A stretch of DNA of 64,000 nt. It comes from Endomychus coccineus (taxonomy: Eukaryota > Arthropoda > Insecta > Coleoptera > Endomychidae). The position numbers were made by a program, and so were the translations under genes. This document shows, piece by piece, positions 46,160 to 57,391 of this stretch (its first letter is position 1; every line of letters begins with the position of its first letter). Location: the NCBI GenBank assembly GCA_958510875.1, contig OY294068.1, positions 75,370,633-75,434,632 on the forward strand. The letters are read 5' to 3'. The notes beneath the pieces are model-generated. The model was not told the origin of the DNA and searched no databases. It saw only the letters and a list, made by a program, of their open reading frames with translations.

Positions 46160-47415
46160 TTTCTTGTTCTCTTTCAATTTACCTCCCTTTGATTATTCTG
46201 ATTTCTATTGTCGTCATTACTATTCTCATTTCTATTATTTCTATTAATATTATTCTGATTTCTATCATCCCTATACCTATTTTGGTTATTATTATTATTG
46301 TATCTACTTTCCCTATTATTATTATAATTCTGGTTCCTATTATCTCTGTTTCTATATTTATTTTGATAATTATTATTATTCTGGAATCTATTGTTATAAT
46401 TTTGATTTCCCCTATAATTGTTTCTATTCTCATGATATGCATTTTGTTGCCTACTTCCTACGGTATTTTTATTATCGATTCGGTTTAAATACGATATTAA
46501 TTGGTTTATGTTTTTAAGGTTAGAAATTGCTATTGGCTTCGATATTGTCTCGAAATATACAGCACTATTTCTACCTCTCGCATCTTTGGCTCTAAATATT
46601 GCGCTTCATTATACAAACTAAGTGCATAAGCACTCATGCTTTTTCTAGTCCCTTCTATGTATTTCTTAAAATAAAACCTCTCTCGACATTTCGACTGCTC
46701 GTTTTCACCCCAAAAATTCTCTAAAAATTCCACCATAAAATCATCTAAACTATTCCCCTTTCCTTACAGTTGAACCATAACAATGGTTCATCACACAATC
46801 GTTCTCTTATTAATTTGTTCATTCTCTCTAGACTCCTTACATACTGTATCATTATTTAAATCTTTCACAAAAATGCATGGATGTAATAATTTTATATTTC
46901 CATTAAATTTCATCTTACTTTCATGACCTACATTTCTGTATTCTATATTCATTCTCTCTTCAGATCTATTCTCAATTCTTTTAATCCTTTCTTCCTGTTC
47001 ACTTATTATTTTATCCTGATTTTCTTTCATACTTTGTACATTTACATTCATATTTTCTTCAATATTCTTCCCCATATCATTCATTCGATTTTCAATAATA
47101 TCTATTTCTTTCTCTACATTATTAAATTTCCTATTTACAGAACTATTATATTCATCTAATTTATTATCTATTCTTTCCTCAACATGTTTTCTTATTTCCT
47201 TCTTCTCAGTTTCAACTACTCTCATAATTTCCTCAGTTCTTTTATCAAATTTATCATTCACTTCCTTAATTTCATCTTTTATATCATTCGTACTTTTTCT
47301 AATTTCATTATTTCCGTTTGACTATCTACTGTTGGTGTTTTCTCTGCACTAATTATTTCATCATTCCCATCAAACCCTATTAATTCTGGAGTACTTTGTC
47401 TATCTCCTCCCATTT
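46160..47415 (-). pseudogene. Gypsy A Gag (coiled coil and Asn/Arg-rich tail)
   Basis: 47415-47290 gives the N-terminal MGGDRQSTPELIGFDG; 47261-46791 is a long charged coiled-coil segment (KEIRKHVEERIDNKLDEY, VEKEIDIIENRMND); 46736-46530 reads FWGENEQSKCRERFYFKKY and SAYALSLYNEAQYL, a capsid-type block; 46445-46160, in the frame giving N, R, Q and Y, is a low-complexity Asn/Arg-rich nucleocapsid tail without zinc knuckles. Frameshifts separate the pieces. Confidence 0.7.
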
Positions 47416-47522
47416 TTATTTTCCTTATTAATTAATCTAGTTTTCCAAATTACTTTTTATTACGCGGTTCTATTTGAATTTCCTTTTCAGAATGACTTTT
47501 TATCTTCCCTTTTTCAAATGGA

Positions 47523-47537
47523 CCCACGTTGGGCGCC
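47523..47537 (-). promoter_or_regulatory. Gypsy A primer-binding site
   Basis: GGCGCCCAACGTGGG on the minus strand directly after the 5' LTR end AATT. Confidence 0.75.
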
Positions 47538-47538
47538 A

Positions 47539-49276
47539 ATTGTTAAGAATCCTTTTAATAATTTTTTTTTGCCCCACGTTGTGGTGACAATTATTAAGAA
47601 ACCTCTTTTGATTTATTTTGCCCCACGTTGTGGTGACAATTGTTAAGAAAAGGTCTTTTTAGCTTATTATTTATTATGAATTATTTGATAATTTGATTCT
47701 TTCAATGTTTTGAATTCTACCGGCTAGCTTTCTTATTGTATTTTATTTATTTTGATTCTTATGTTTGTTTTGAATTGAATAATGAACTTTTACGTTTTTA
47801 TTTTTATATGGAATTATATATGGAATTAAACACAATGTTCTTTGAATGTTAAAACTTTTATATTTAAATTTCTATGACTCTAATTTATCTTGGGTATCTA
47901 TTTTACAATGTTATGTTCAAATAGATCTATGATCTAACCTCAAAATTATTTACTATTAATATTTGTTTACGAAGTTATAATCTACAATCTTCCTTTCAGA
48001 TTTACAGACAGATAATAATACAATGGAGAAATAATAAATAAACTTACGTTTAGTTTATATCCAAGAATATGTTTTAAAATGTAGGCAATGTTCACTTGGC
48101 TTGATCTTCTTATTAATTTGATAATTCACTTTTACCGTAGGTACACTATTTCTCTGCTATTCACAATAAACACAGGTAAACTATGGTTACTTCTTTTGAA
48201 ATCAGGAACTGTTGGAAATCGTTAACTTAGTTTTATTCTTTTTATTAAAGATACAAAACTCTTTAATGATGTTTGGAACTTTATCGAAGGCTGGCTATCG
48301 TTCGATGTTACTTATGAATTGTAGGTTATTGTAACCTTTAAACTTTGTTCGGAGACTTGGAACACTACTTGACTTGTAGAAATTATTTATTTGCTTCGGT
48401 TACTTTCAACCTTACGAAGCTACTGGAACACTTGGGTTCTCCGATGTTTACCCAATAAACTAAGGTTATGGAAACTTTATGAGTTGCTTGAGTAATTTGA
48501 CTCTTCAGATGTTGATGGCTAACTGACTTGGCTTGTGTTCAGATGCCTTTTATAGGCCTCCAAAACCGATGCTACTTGATGTCATATTCAACCTATGAGG
48601 TGCTTTCTTTACCTATCAAGAATGCTTTGATGATTGTTGCAAAACTGACATAAGTTTACATTGTTATCAGTCTGACGTTTATAATCCGTCTCGACCAATC
48701 AGAATTTAGTATTCTATAAATTTTGAATTATTGGAGATTTTCAACTTATTTTAAATGATGATGATTCCTTCTTTTTAAATTAATATTGCCTACATTTTTC
48801 CACACACTTTGGTATAAGATAACCTATGATTAGGTTATTATTAATATGATTATTCCAATAATTATTATAAATTTGACAGTTTTCATTCTTAAAAACTAAT
48901 ACATAATATAATATATCAATAACATTTCTTTAACATTATATAACTCAAATTTACTAATCCTAACTTAAATCTATAACATTTTTCAATAGTTTGTGCTATC
49001 TCATGATAGTTTTTGTAATCATTTTAATTATGATTTCTGCCTTCGTAACACTGTACGTTTATTCACTTTCACTGAAGTTCTTGTTTTACATTTCTAATTC
49101 TAATTAGATTGTTGTTTATTATGTTTTACATTGTTTATTATATTATACTAACTATTATTTAACTTTTAATATTCTTTTTAATTCCATATAATATCTTTTT
49201 ATAAATCTTTTCTGATTTTCAATGTTCGGGAAGTTCTAATTTTTATCATTTTTGTTGTTTAGGAAATGAAATCATA
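47539..49276 (-). repeat. Gypsy A 5' LTR
   Basis: About 1738 bp, direct copy of 37746-39465. Confidence 0.85.
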
Positions 49277-49348
49277 ACAATATATTATCGAACCATTCAC
49301 AATTATTTTCCCGCAGCAATTTACACAAATCAAGAGAATTGAACTTAC

Positions 49349-49582
49349 AGGTTTATCAGGAACAGGCTCAAGGTCTTCTGGTGGTAGTGGGGGTGGATCC
49401 AGATAATATGAGGCGGGTCTTTGTAAGTTATGTGTATGGTATTTAAGGAGTCGATGGGTATCTTCACAGGCCAACGGTTTACGCTCCAATCGAACCGCCC
49501 CAAACCAAGGCCACGACAGGGGTGCCGGATTTTTCATGCCTTCTAGTATGTCCCAGTTACTGACCCTTTGTTTATCAGTCAC
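49349..49582 (-). CDS. MED12: MED12 (Mediator kinase module) exon
   Basis: Acceptor ttccatag at the 49583 side and donor gtaagttc at 49348. The 78 codons read VTDKQRVSNWDILEGMKNPA, PLSWPWFGAVRLERKPLA, LLKYHTHNLQRPASYYLDPP and PPEDLEPVPDKP. The PLSW.WFG..R and YHTH...P..YYL.P.PLPPED blocks are characteristic of Mediator subunit 12, which activates the CDK8/cyclin C module. Exons further downstream were not found in the window; the next intron holds Gypsy A 72 bp away. Drosophila counterpart: kohtalo. Confidence 0.88.
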
Positions 49583-49703
49583 CTATGGAATAAAGTACAA
49601 TAGAAAAAATCCATTTCTGTTATTCATTCATAATAAATTGTTTTTATATACCTGCGAACAGTTTCACTTTACTCATGTAATAAGATATGTTAACAACACT
49701 CAC

Positions 49704-49916
49704 CTGAAAACCATGTTTCTTGTCAATACTATCAAAGCTTATTTTGTTCCCTTTGCTGTCAGTTAGAGATCCAATCGGTTCAACAGCTATAACCTGTGTA
49801 ACCAATCGAGGCATTGGTAATAACTGACGAATGTGTTGCAAAGATGCGTTATGTTTTTCGCCAATTTCTTTCTTCAGTTTTTTCATGAGATTCTGATACA
49901 TTTTTCGACCGTCATC
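49704..49916 (-). CDS. MED12: MED12 exon, preceding the above
   Basis: 71 codons, acceptor ccatttccag before GATGAC (49916) and donor gtgagt after CAG (49704). Reads DDGRKMYQNLMKKLKKEIGE, LQHIRQLLPMPR, VIAVEPIGSLTDSKGNK and FDSIDKKHGFQ, contiguous in MED12 with the next exon; the intron is 121 bp and phase 0. Confidence 0.88.
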
Positions 49917-50421
49917 CTGGAAATGGAGTTTTGTTGAAATATTTCTCAAGTTACCTTTAAAATCAAGTTTGGTTCAGTCCCCAAGTTTTGCGTACACAAA
50001 ATGTTAACCATTAAAGTTATTCATCGAAGAAAATATTGAACATATTTTGAACTTGTTTGAAACTCAATTCTACTATATACTAATTCTGGGAGGTTTACAA
50101 TTGAGTCAAATAGGAAATGCTTGATAACTAGAATTTCTGTTGTTTGGTGTACCTAGATTGGAATATTCAAATTCAAACAGAAAGTAGTGTACAATTTCTA
50201 TACTTGAAATAATAAGGTTCAAAGTTAGTATGAAAAAAGAAACATACATACATGAAAACATCTTTCATGTATTTTGCAAACTGAGGGCAATTGAAATAGA
50301 GGTGAGAATCTGCATCATACAACAATATAAATAAATTAATTTTATGGGAGTCACTGAGGATAAAATAAATATTTTTTTAAAATCTCGTATTTTATCTTTA
50401 AAAAATCAACAATATAATGTC
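49917..50421. other. MED12 intron, no further exon confirmed
   Basis: A short minus-strand open stretch around 50250-50306 (YFNCPQFAKYMKDVF) has acceptor- and donor-like edges but I could not match it to MED12; left uncalled. Confidence 0.35.
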
Positions 50422-50426
50422 AAGGT

Positions 50427-50610
50427 TGTTCTGTTATTGAGTATTGCGGTTATTAGGTTCTTTAACCATACTTCGGTTTAATGTTTTATTCTTTATTTAA
50501 CACACACTGATTACATTTATAGAGAGCAACTTCTAGTTACATGGCTACTCACTGCCATCCTCCTATGCTACTCCTGCGGCGTTGCCTCATTAACTTATAG
50601 TCACAGAACA
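50427..50610 (-). repeat. Gypsy B 3' LTR
   Basis: 184 bp; starts tgttct and ends agaaca. Confidence 0.88.
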
Positions 50611-50663
50611 TCCTCCCCTTAAACAAATTAACAAAAGATGAACATACTGTTTTAAGAGAGGAC

Positions 50664-51890
50664 TTAGTCTTTCAAATAGCTTGGTTTTCTACAGTCTCTT
50701 ATGGATCTTTTACAAACTATAGGAGATTCGCGCACAAAAGAACGATCACTATCACTTTTTCTAGGGACCATCTCCGCACTTAAGTCTGAAGTTATGTTTT
50801 CTTTACACTCATCATCACCATTCTCCTTCACTTTACAATTTTCATTATTACAACTAGATAGTTCTTGAGAATTCACATTAGTTTGTACAATGTCTGTGTT
50901 CGATGGAGATTGAAGAGTTGGAGTAACATTTGATTGTTTATAATAGGGTGCAGGAATAAGATGCCACCTATTTCTACTAAAGTTACCATGATTAGTTTCA
51001 ATCATGTAAGATCGCGGTTCGTCTAGAACTGCAACTACTTTCCCATAGGTTCTTAAGTCAATTACCCAAACACTCTCTCCCATCAAGAGTTTGGACAATT
51101 CTCTAGATCTATGTCTAACATTGTATCGTCGCGCCAATTTCTCTTTTGCCTCATTCTGAGAAATAGAAATGTCTGTAATCACTTGTTTATTCAAAATACT
51201 TGGTAGAATTGGCAAATGAGACCTTAGCTTACGATTCATTAAAAGTTCAGAAGAGCTCAGTCCACATTCAAGGGGTGTTGTACGGTAAGCTAATAATGCT
51301 AAGTCTATATCTTTGTTTTTCTTTAGAATTTGTTTAGCAATTTTTACTGAAGCTTCTATACAACCATTTGATTGTGAATAGTACGGGTTACTAGTAATAT
51401 GATTGAAATCATACTCCTTAGCAAATTCCTTGAAGAGGGATTGAAATTGCGGTCCATTATCGGATCGAATTACTTCTGGTATGCCATAACGACTAAACAA
51501 GTGTTTCAGTTTGTCAATGATTATGGTTTCTGTCATTTTTCCCAACTGAAAAATTTCAACGAATCTAGAAAAATAGTCAGTCACGATAAGATACCAGGAA
51601 TCATGTTTAAATAGGTCTATTGCGATTTTTTGCCATGGGCGATCAGGAAATTTTTCTTTCAGGAAAGGCTCTTTAGGATTAACTCCATGTTCGACACATT
51701 CAGGACAATTTTTCACTACATTCTCTATCTGACTGTAGAGACCTAACAACCACACTGATGCTTGTGCTCGAGCTCTACATTTTACGATCCCTTGATGTCC
51801 TTGATGAATAAATGTCAAACATTTCAATTGTAGGACTTGAGGAATTATAATTCGAGAATTCCTTAATGAAAGATCTTCTTGAAAAGAAAT
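50664..51890 (-). pseudogene. Gypsy B integrase
   Basis: ORF 51827-50664 opens with FIHQGHQGIVKCRARAQASV and NCPECVEHG (HHCC zinc finger), then core Asp in KIAIDLFKHD, Asp in VIRSDNGPQFQS, Glu in SNGCIEASVKIAKQIL, and a C-terminal region with MGESVWVIDL. Complete catalytic triad. Upstream joins the RNase H part by a frame break near 51950. Confidence 0.85.
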
Positions 51891-51956
51891 CTCATATAGG
51901 TGAGCGTAATAAGGTAAAGTTACTTCGTTCAGTTTATACTTTTCCGGCCAACCTGA

Positions 51957-53506
51957 TCATGAATATTCTTTAAGCTTTTCGCAAAGTGGATCTCGAGCTT
52001 GTTCACGTTTGATGTCATCAAGAAAAGACAATTTCATTTGTACAGACTGAATGATTAAATTAACATGAACCTCAGCCTCAGAAGCGAGTTCACTATCTTC
52101 CGGTTTTGGCAGATTTTTTGACAAAGCATCTGCAACGGTTAATTCTTTACCTGGAACATAATATACCTTATAGTTATAACGCATTAATCTTATCCTAAAT
52201 CGTTGAAGCCTAGGTGTTAACTCATCTATAGGTTTGGATTGTAATATTTGAACTAGCGGCTTATGATCGGTTTCAAATTTTATACAAATACCAGTAACGT
52301 ATTCTTTAAGATGATCTGCTGACCAGGCTATTGCTAGAGCTTCACGTTCGATTTGTGCATAGCGTTTTTCTGTCTCAGAAAGCAATCTAGACGCGTATGC
52401 AACAATTTCTTTTTGGCCCTTGTCTGTGATTTGGTATAAACATGTACCTATGCCAAATGAAGAAGCATCTGATGAAATGACTATCTTTTTTGCTGGGTCA
52501 TAATAAGCTAAACAGGGACTTTGTTGTAAAAGAATTTAAATTTTTTCAAATGACTCTTTTTGAGCCACATCCCAACTAAATGGTACGTGCTTTTTCAATA
52601 AACCAGTTAAAGGTTAGAGAACTTGTGATTTATTAGGTATAAATCGACTGGAAAAATTTATTAATCCTAAAAATTGCATAAGCTCATTTTTATTGCTTGG
52701 TTCAGGGAAATCTGTTATGCTAATTATTCTTTGAGGATCAACTGAAATACCTTTATTTGATATAGTGTCCTAAAAACTGTAAAGACTGTACCCCAAACAA
52801 ACATTTGTTTTTATTCAAAGTTATACCTTCTTCTTTGATTCTTTCGAGAACTTGTTTCAATATTTTGTTGTGCTGCTCAAGAGTTGATGCATGAATAAGA
52901 ATATCATCTATATGACTTATCACACCATCTATTCCAGATAGTATTTTACTCAATAAAATAGAAATATATTCAGGAGCACACATTATCCCAAATGAAACTC
53001 TTTTGAAATAAAACCGACCAAACGGGGTTATAAATGTTGACAAGTTGAGACTCTTTACTCAATCTAATTTGATAAAATTCTGGATTGGTATCAAGTTTAG
53101 TGAAATAATTAGACCCTTGTACCCTAGCTAGAATTGTTTCCACTTTCCCTATAGGAAAGTAAGAACGTAAAACTGCTTTATTTAGGTGGGTATAATCAAC
53201 ACATAATCTAATTTTGGAATTTTTATTAACAACCACAATAGGGCTAACCCAAGGTGTATATTCATCGATAGGTTTTATGATATCTAATCTTGGAAGTCTT
53301 TCTATTTCTTGTTTCAGGAGATTTAATAAAGGTATTGGAACAACTCTCGGTACTGACTGTGCATATGGTTGAATACCCTTTTTGGTTTTGATAACCATTT
53401 CTGTTTTAAAGGTACCCACTTCATTGAACAATCCTGAATATTTATCCAAAACTTTCTGTTCTAAACTAACATTTTCATCAATGTTATTTACATTTTGCGG
53501 TCCCAC
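51957..53506 (-). pseudogene. Gypsy B reverse transcriptase and RNase H
   Basis: 53506-52970 holds the N-terminal RT with YTPWVSPIVVVNKNSKIRLC, YTHLNKAV and FTKLDTNPEFYQI, then breaks; 53043-52753 continues GRFYFKRVSFGIMCAPEYI and VISHIDDILIHA, with the active-site tract reading HIDD instead of the commoner YVDD or YIDD. RNase H (52385-51957) has RYAQIEREALAIAW, FETDHKPLVQIL and LTVADALSK. Frameshifts near 53000 and 52750-52400. Confidence 0.82.
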
Positions 53507-53639
53507 CCATTAGCAAACTGAAGCAGATCCGGTTCCATAATTGCTGATCGACCCAAAATAGGTTTAGTCAAGTCTTGAATGACAAATATATCAGTAGAAC
53601 ATAATTCATTATTTCTGAATAATTCAACTTTTAAAGTAC

Positions 53640-54719
53640 CCAGTACCCTTAATAATTTTCCTTTTTATTATAAGGATTCAAATTCCTTAATAAATTTCGG
53701 TCTATATAGTTACTTGGAATACAAGTGATATCCGCTCCAGAATCTAACAAGAATTCGATATTTTTATTTAATTTTGGGACTAGTAAATTGACTGTCCACT
53801 CTTAAGAGTCAATTTGACGTATGTTCATATACAATGAACCAAGAAAATCAAAATTTTCAGTAATTTCTGTCTCTTCGGATTCAATTTCTGATTTTACAGA
53901 TCTAACCTTAATAGTACTCCTACAAACTACTGCCCAATGTCCAGGTCTTCTACACTTTTTACAGTTTGATTTCTTTGCAGGACAGCTCTCTCTTGAGTGT
54001 GGCTGTAGTCCACAAAAACTGCATCTTTTTCTTGCATTTTCTGCTTTCTTCGATTAATCAGAAGCATTTGTCTTCTTGTCAACACCACCTCTATTTTGAA
54101 TGCTTGTCAGAGTCCATGATGAAGCCACTTTTGCAACTTGTCTTTGACGACTATCTCGGATAAGCTCCTTACTTTGTGAAGCCTGTAGTTCAGCTTGTTT
54201 TACTGCCGTAACACACTCTTCTAATGTTAAGGTTGGTTCAAGTTGCAAACTGTTGCTGGTTTTGGTATCTAACGTGCCAACCACAATCCTATCAGGTATT
54301 AATTCATTTTTGAGTTGACCATACTCACAAGATTCTGCGAGTGTATATAAATTTGTTATGAAACATTCGATGGATTCGCCAGGACGTTGTATCCGGGAAT
54401 TAAATTTGAATCGCTCAAAAATTACATTTTTTCGTGGTATAAAGTGATTCTCGAAAGAGGTTAATGTATCTTGATAAGTCGTTGGTTTTGTCTGAAACGT
54501 ACCCTGGATATCTTCGAATTCTTCTCCCATTATATATAACAGCAAATCTATCTTCTCTTGCTCGGACTTATTATTTTGTCCTGATACGTTCATGTACCTT
54601 TCAAACCTCTTTTTCCACTGTGCCCATCCGCCAGTTACAGAAAAATTAAAATTTTCAACAAGAAAGCTGACATTTAATTGTGCATTTGTCGCACTCATAT
54701 CTTGAGCATTCGTAGTCAC
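53640..54719 (-). pseudogene. Gypsy B Gag and protease
   Basis: Gag 54719-54054 contains WAQWKKRFERYMNVSG, LLLYIMGEEFEDI, FKFNSRIQRPGESIECF and EYGQLKNELIPDRIVVG, typical of mag/412-type capsid. A stop at 54054 precedes two zinc knuckles in a shifted frame (CSFCGLQPHSRESC and CKKCRRPGHWAVVC, 54040-53930). The protease LLDSGADITCIPSNY lies at 53760-53710. Confidence 0.8.
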
Positions 54720-54956
54720 CTTTGTATAGGTATTAACAATTATTCAATTACCTGATCGAATCTCAGTGATACCACCACACAATTCCGCTTCCTAGTTCAC
54801 TTCAACTGCCCGGTAAATCGGTACGTGATCTCCCGCTCTCCGAGTCGATTGGTACTACGGTTTTCTAACGAAATATTGCGAACCTCCGCGGCCCGGCGTA
54901 TAGACAAACAATTTCACCTTTATTTCTGCCGAAATATGATTCGTACGCTGTCACCA

Positions 54957-55163
54957 TGTTCTCTGATTGAGTATTGCGTTTATTAGGTTCTTTAACCATA
55001 CTTCGGTTTAATGTTTTTTTCTTTATTTAACACACTGATTACATTTATAGAGAGCAACTTCTAGTTACATGGCTACCAACACCAACCTCGTTGATGGCTA
55101 CTCACTGCCATCCTCCTATGCTACTACTGCGGCATTGCCACATTAACTTATAGTCACAGAACA
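54957..55163 (-). repeat. Gypsy B 5' LTR
   Basis: 207 bp; longer than the 3' LTR by an internal block that partly duplicates gatggctactcactgcc. Confidence 0.88.
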
Positions 55164-55244
55164 AAGGTTCGCACTAAGTGCGCCGTGAATAGATTTAGAG
55201 ATGTATGTAGGACGAACATTTAATGTTACGTCGATAAAGAAAAA

Positions 55245-55345
55245 GAAGAAAGTATCCGGAGCACTGAACATAGTAGGGCATTCTGTTACTAAACTATAAC
55301 CTATGTTCAGTGATCCGGAATGATTAAAGTTAGTTGATTGACGTT
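55245..55345. repeat. MITE-related segment
   Basis: Shares gtatccggagcactgaacatag and the following agggcattctgt...ctatgttcagtgatccggaatga with 59088-59170, so both sites carry the same repeat end. Confidence 0.65.
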
Positions 55346-56200
55346 GACAATTAAAAAGAGGTTTTTGATTCAAGTTTTCTTCGAGATTCTCTATCCATTC
55401 CAATATAGGCAGACATATTGCTCAGCGAATTTAGAGAAGACTTGGAACTCGGCATAGAAGTAGGCTTCAACGATAAGTTCAAAGGTGTATCACCAGAAAG
55501 CTCATTTCCATTATTACTAGAAAATGCAGATCCGGAGATTCCAGAAGGACTACCTTTCGTAGATGGCAATTTTATCAGCTCCACTCTATCGTTTGGAGTA
55601 GTTGGAGAAATACCAGATTCCTGAGGATCACTTACTTAGCTTTGCTCGTTTACTTGATCTTTGGATTGACATTCCTGTGGCATTTTAAGTGGCCCCAATT
55701 CAATTTTGGGTGGTGTTCGCTTACCTCCTGATACTGAAATTATAAAGTACACATCTTCCATCGTTGGACCAAAAATTCCACGAACTACGAACAGAGGCAG
55801 AAAAAAGACAATATCGTTAGACCCTCCTATAGTCAGCGTTCAACCATCGCATTCTCCCACAGGAATGTCAATCGAAAGATCAAGTAAACGAGCAAAGCTA
55901 GTGATCCTCAGGAATCTGGTATTTCTCCAACTACTCCTAACGATAGGAGTGGATCTGATAAAATTGCCATCTACAAATGGTAGTCCTTCTGGAATCTCCG
56001 GATCTGCATTTTCTAGTAATAATGGAAATGAGCTTTCTGGTGATACACCTTTGAACTTATCGTTGAAGCCTACTTCTATGCCGAGTACGAACTCTTCTCT
56101 AAATTCGCTGAGCAATATGTCTGCCAATATTGGAATGGATAGAGTGTCTCGAAGAAAACCTGGACGAAAAACCTCTTTTTAATTCTTAACGTCAATCACC
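55331..56200. repeat. Large palindrome duplicating a Tigger/pogo-like C-terminal coding segment
   Basis: Arms of about 350 bp (55331-55682 and 55856-56200) are inverted copies about 95% alike around a 170-bp spacer. Both encode a Ser-rich C-terminal tail (IKLPSTKGSPSGISGSAFSS, DTPLNLSLKPTSMPS). The spacer on the plus strand encodes GPKIPRTTNRGRKKTISLDPP, reminiscent of the region following the DDE domain in Tigger/pogo transposases. The arms end in aaaaacctctttttaattc...cgtcaat. Confidence 0.7.
55706..56182 (+). pseudogene. Pogo/Tigger-like transposase C-terminal fragment
   Basis: 158-codon ORF from MGGVRLPPDTEIIKY through a basic patch (RTTNRGRKKT) to the Ser/Pro-rich tail. No catalytic motif; assignment to pogo/Tigger rests on the basic 'R.RKK...L..TP' style block only. 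After SSKRAKLVILRNL the right arm is frameshifted relative to the left arm. Confidence 0.35.
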
Positions 56201-56542
56201 GACCCTCTCCGTACCCCACAGCCTTGTCGTGGCGAGGGGGCTTGTGAGGTTCAATGAACTGCAGGGCGTGCACTGGCACGAAGGCTGCGGCGTAAAAATG
56301 TCATGCCGGACTCTTAAACGCCTTACGACGACCTGTAGGGAGAATCCAGACTAATTGGTGGGTGAAACCGTAAACCGCTTGCCGGCACGACTCCCAACGG
56401 GGGTGGTACTGGCGAGGGGCACGGGGACCTTGGCTTAAACGCCCGGGTCGCGTGGTGAGGCCACTCTAACACCTCCCAATTCTCACGGTATGATGCGCGC
56501 CAAAGAGATGCAGCCTCCGGTATGGCAACGCCAGGGAGTTAG

Positions 56543-57391
56543 ATGAACCGCAAGGGACACAAACTCTCAGGCTGTGCTCGCCGGAAGCTAAGAGACCAAC
56601 GCAAAGCCTTAGGGGAACAGGTTTCCACTTCCGGGACGCAAAAGCGACACCGATCTGATGGAAGCACACCCACCACCAAACCGCAGCCGAAGAGGAGACG
56701 CGTCGGGGCCGCTGTAAAAGCAGGAACCGCCTGCAAGTCCTTCAAGGAAGCGGTGGTCGGGATCAAAATGGCCATTACCTTGGCCACTGAAGATCCCGAA
56801 GCAACAATCTCGGAAGAGCAGGCGGGGCTAATAAAGAACCTCCTGCTTGAAGAGATTGACAAACTGCAAAAGGGGGAGATCGCCCCAAAGTTTGCAGAAT
56901 GCCGTTACCAGGGGGGAGCACTGCTTATCACCTGTCTGGACGATCCCACTAGGGATTGGCTAGCGGGTGTGGTGGCTGTGGCTAAACCCTGGGAGGGGGT
57001 TGAGCTCACTCTCTCGGAGGCAAGCCAACTCCCCAAACTCCGACGTGCAATTGTCTTCATTCCGGGGATGTCAAACCCGGAGAAGATACTGCACAGACTG
57101 AGTGTCCAAAATAACTTGGACACATCAACCTGGAAAGTCACCAGCACTGGAGAGGAGCAACCAAATGGGAGGCTCCTAGTCGTGCTGATGAATGTACGAT
57201 CATGGGAGAAGATGAAGGAGGTCGATTACAGACCGTTCTAAGGCTTCTCCCGTGTGACGTTTAAGCCCCTAGTTCCAAAGATCAAAAAAGAAGAGGGGAC
57301 AGGGGAAGGACAGGCAACTGAAACTTCCCCTCCAGATATGGAGGTTGAAGAAGGGGGACAAGTGGATGAAACCTCGGCACAGCAGAAATAA
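56543..57391 (+). pseudogene. LINE ORF1 (DUF4780-like), one in-frame stop
   Basis: Basic N-terminus with KPQPKRRRVG, then a globular domain: CRYQGGALLITCLDDPTRDW, LTLSEASQLPKLRRAIVFIP, NLDTSTWKV and LLVVLMNVRSWEKM. This matches the DUF4780 domain of LOA-group ORF1 proteins as I remember it. A TAA at 57239 interrupts; the same frame continues FSRVTFKPLVPKIKKEEG to a second stop at 57389, four bases before the ORF2 start. Presumed RNA-binding protein. Confidence 0.7.

Larger units (their letters stand above)
37746..49276 (-). mobile_element. Gypsy-family LTR retrotransposon A with 1.7-kb LTRs, host to nested insertions
   Basis: LTRs 37746-39465 and 47539-49276 are near-identical direct repeats. 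On the minus strand the 5' LTR ends in ...TTAACAATT and is followed by a primer-binding site GGCGCCCAACGTGGG (47523-47537); a purine tract GGGGAA precedes the 3' LTR near 39468-39475. Gag, protease, RT, RNase H and integrase follow in Gypsy order. The integrase is split by the element at 40260-43685. The right border lies 72 bp from a MED12 exon. Exact LTR ends and the TSD (perhaps an AT-rich 4-5 bp) are uncertain. Confidence 0.85.
50427..55163 (-). mobile_element. Gypsy-family LTR retrotransposon B (nearly complete)
   Basis: LTRs 50427-50610 and 54957-55163 share tgttct...cacagaaca; the right copy has an extra internal 27-bp block (gctaccaacaccaacctcgt). Target duplication aaggt at 50422-50426 and 55164-55168. 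Minus-strand PBS GGTGACAGCGTACG (54943-54956) and purine tract AAGGGGAGGA (50611-50620). Order gag, protease, RT, RNase H, integrase; no env. Mag-like by its zinc-knuckle gag and layout (inference). Confidence 0.88.

Noticed and set aside
46179..46488. Ile-rich ORFs on both strands (87 and 99 aa) that look like membrane proteins
   Set aside because: Wrong frames of the Asn/Arg-rich low-complexity tail of Gypsy A Gag.
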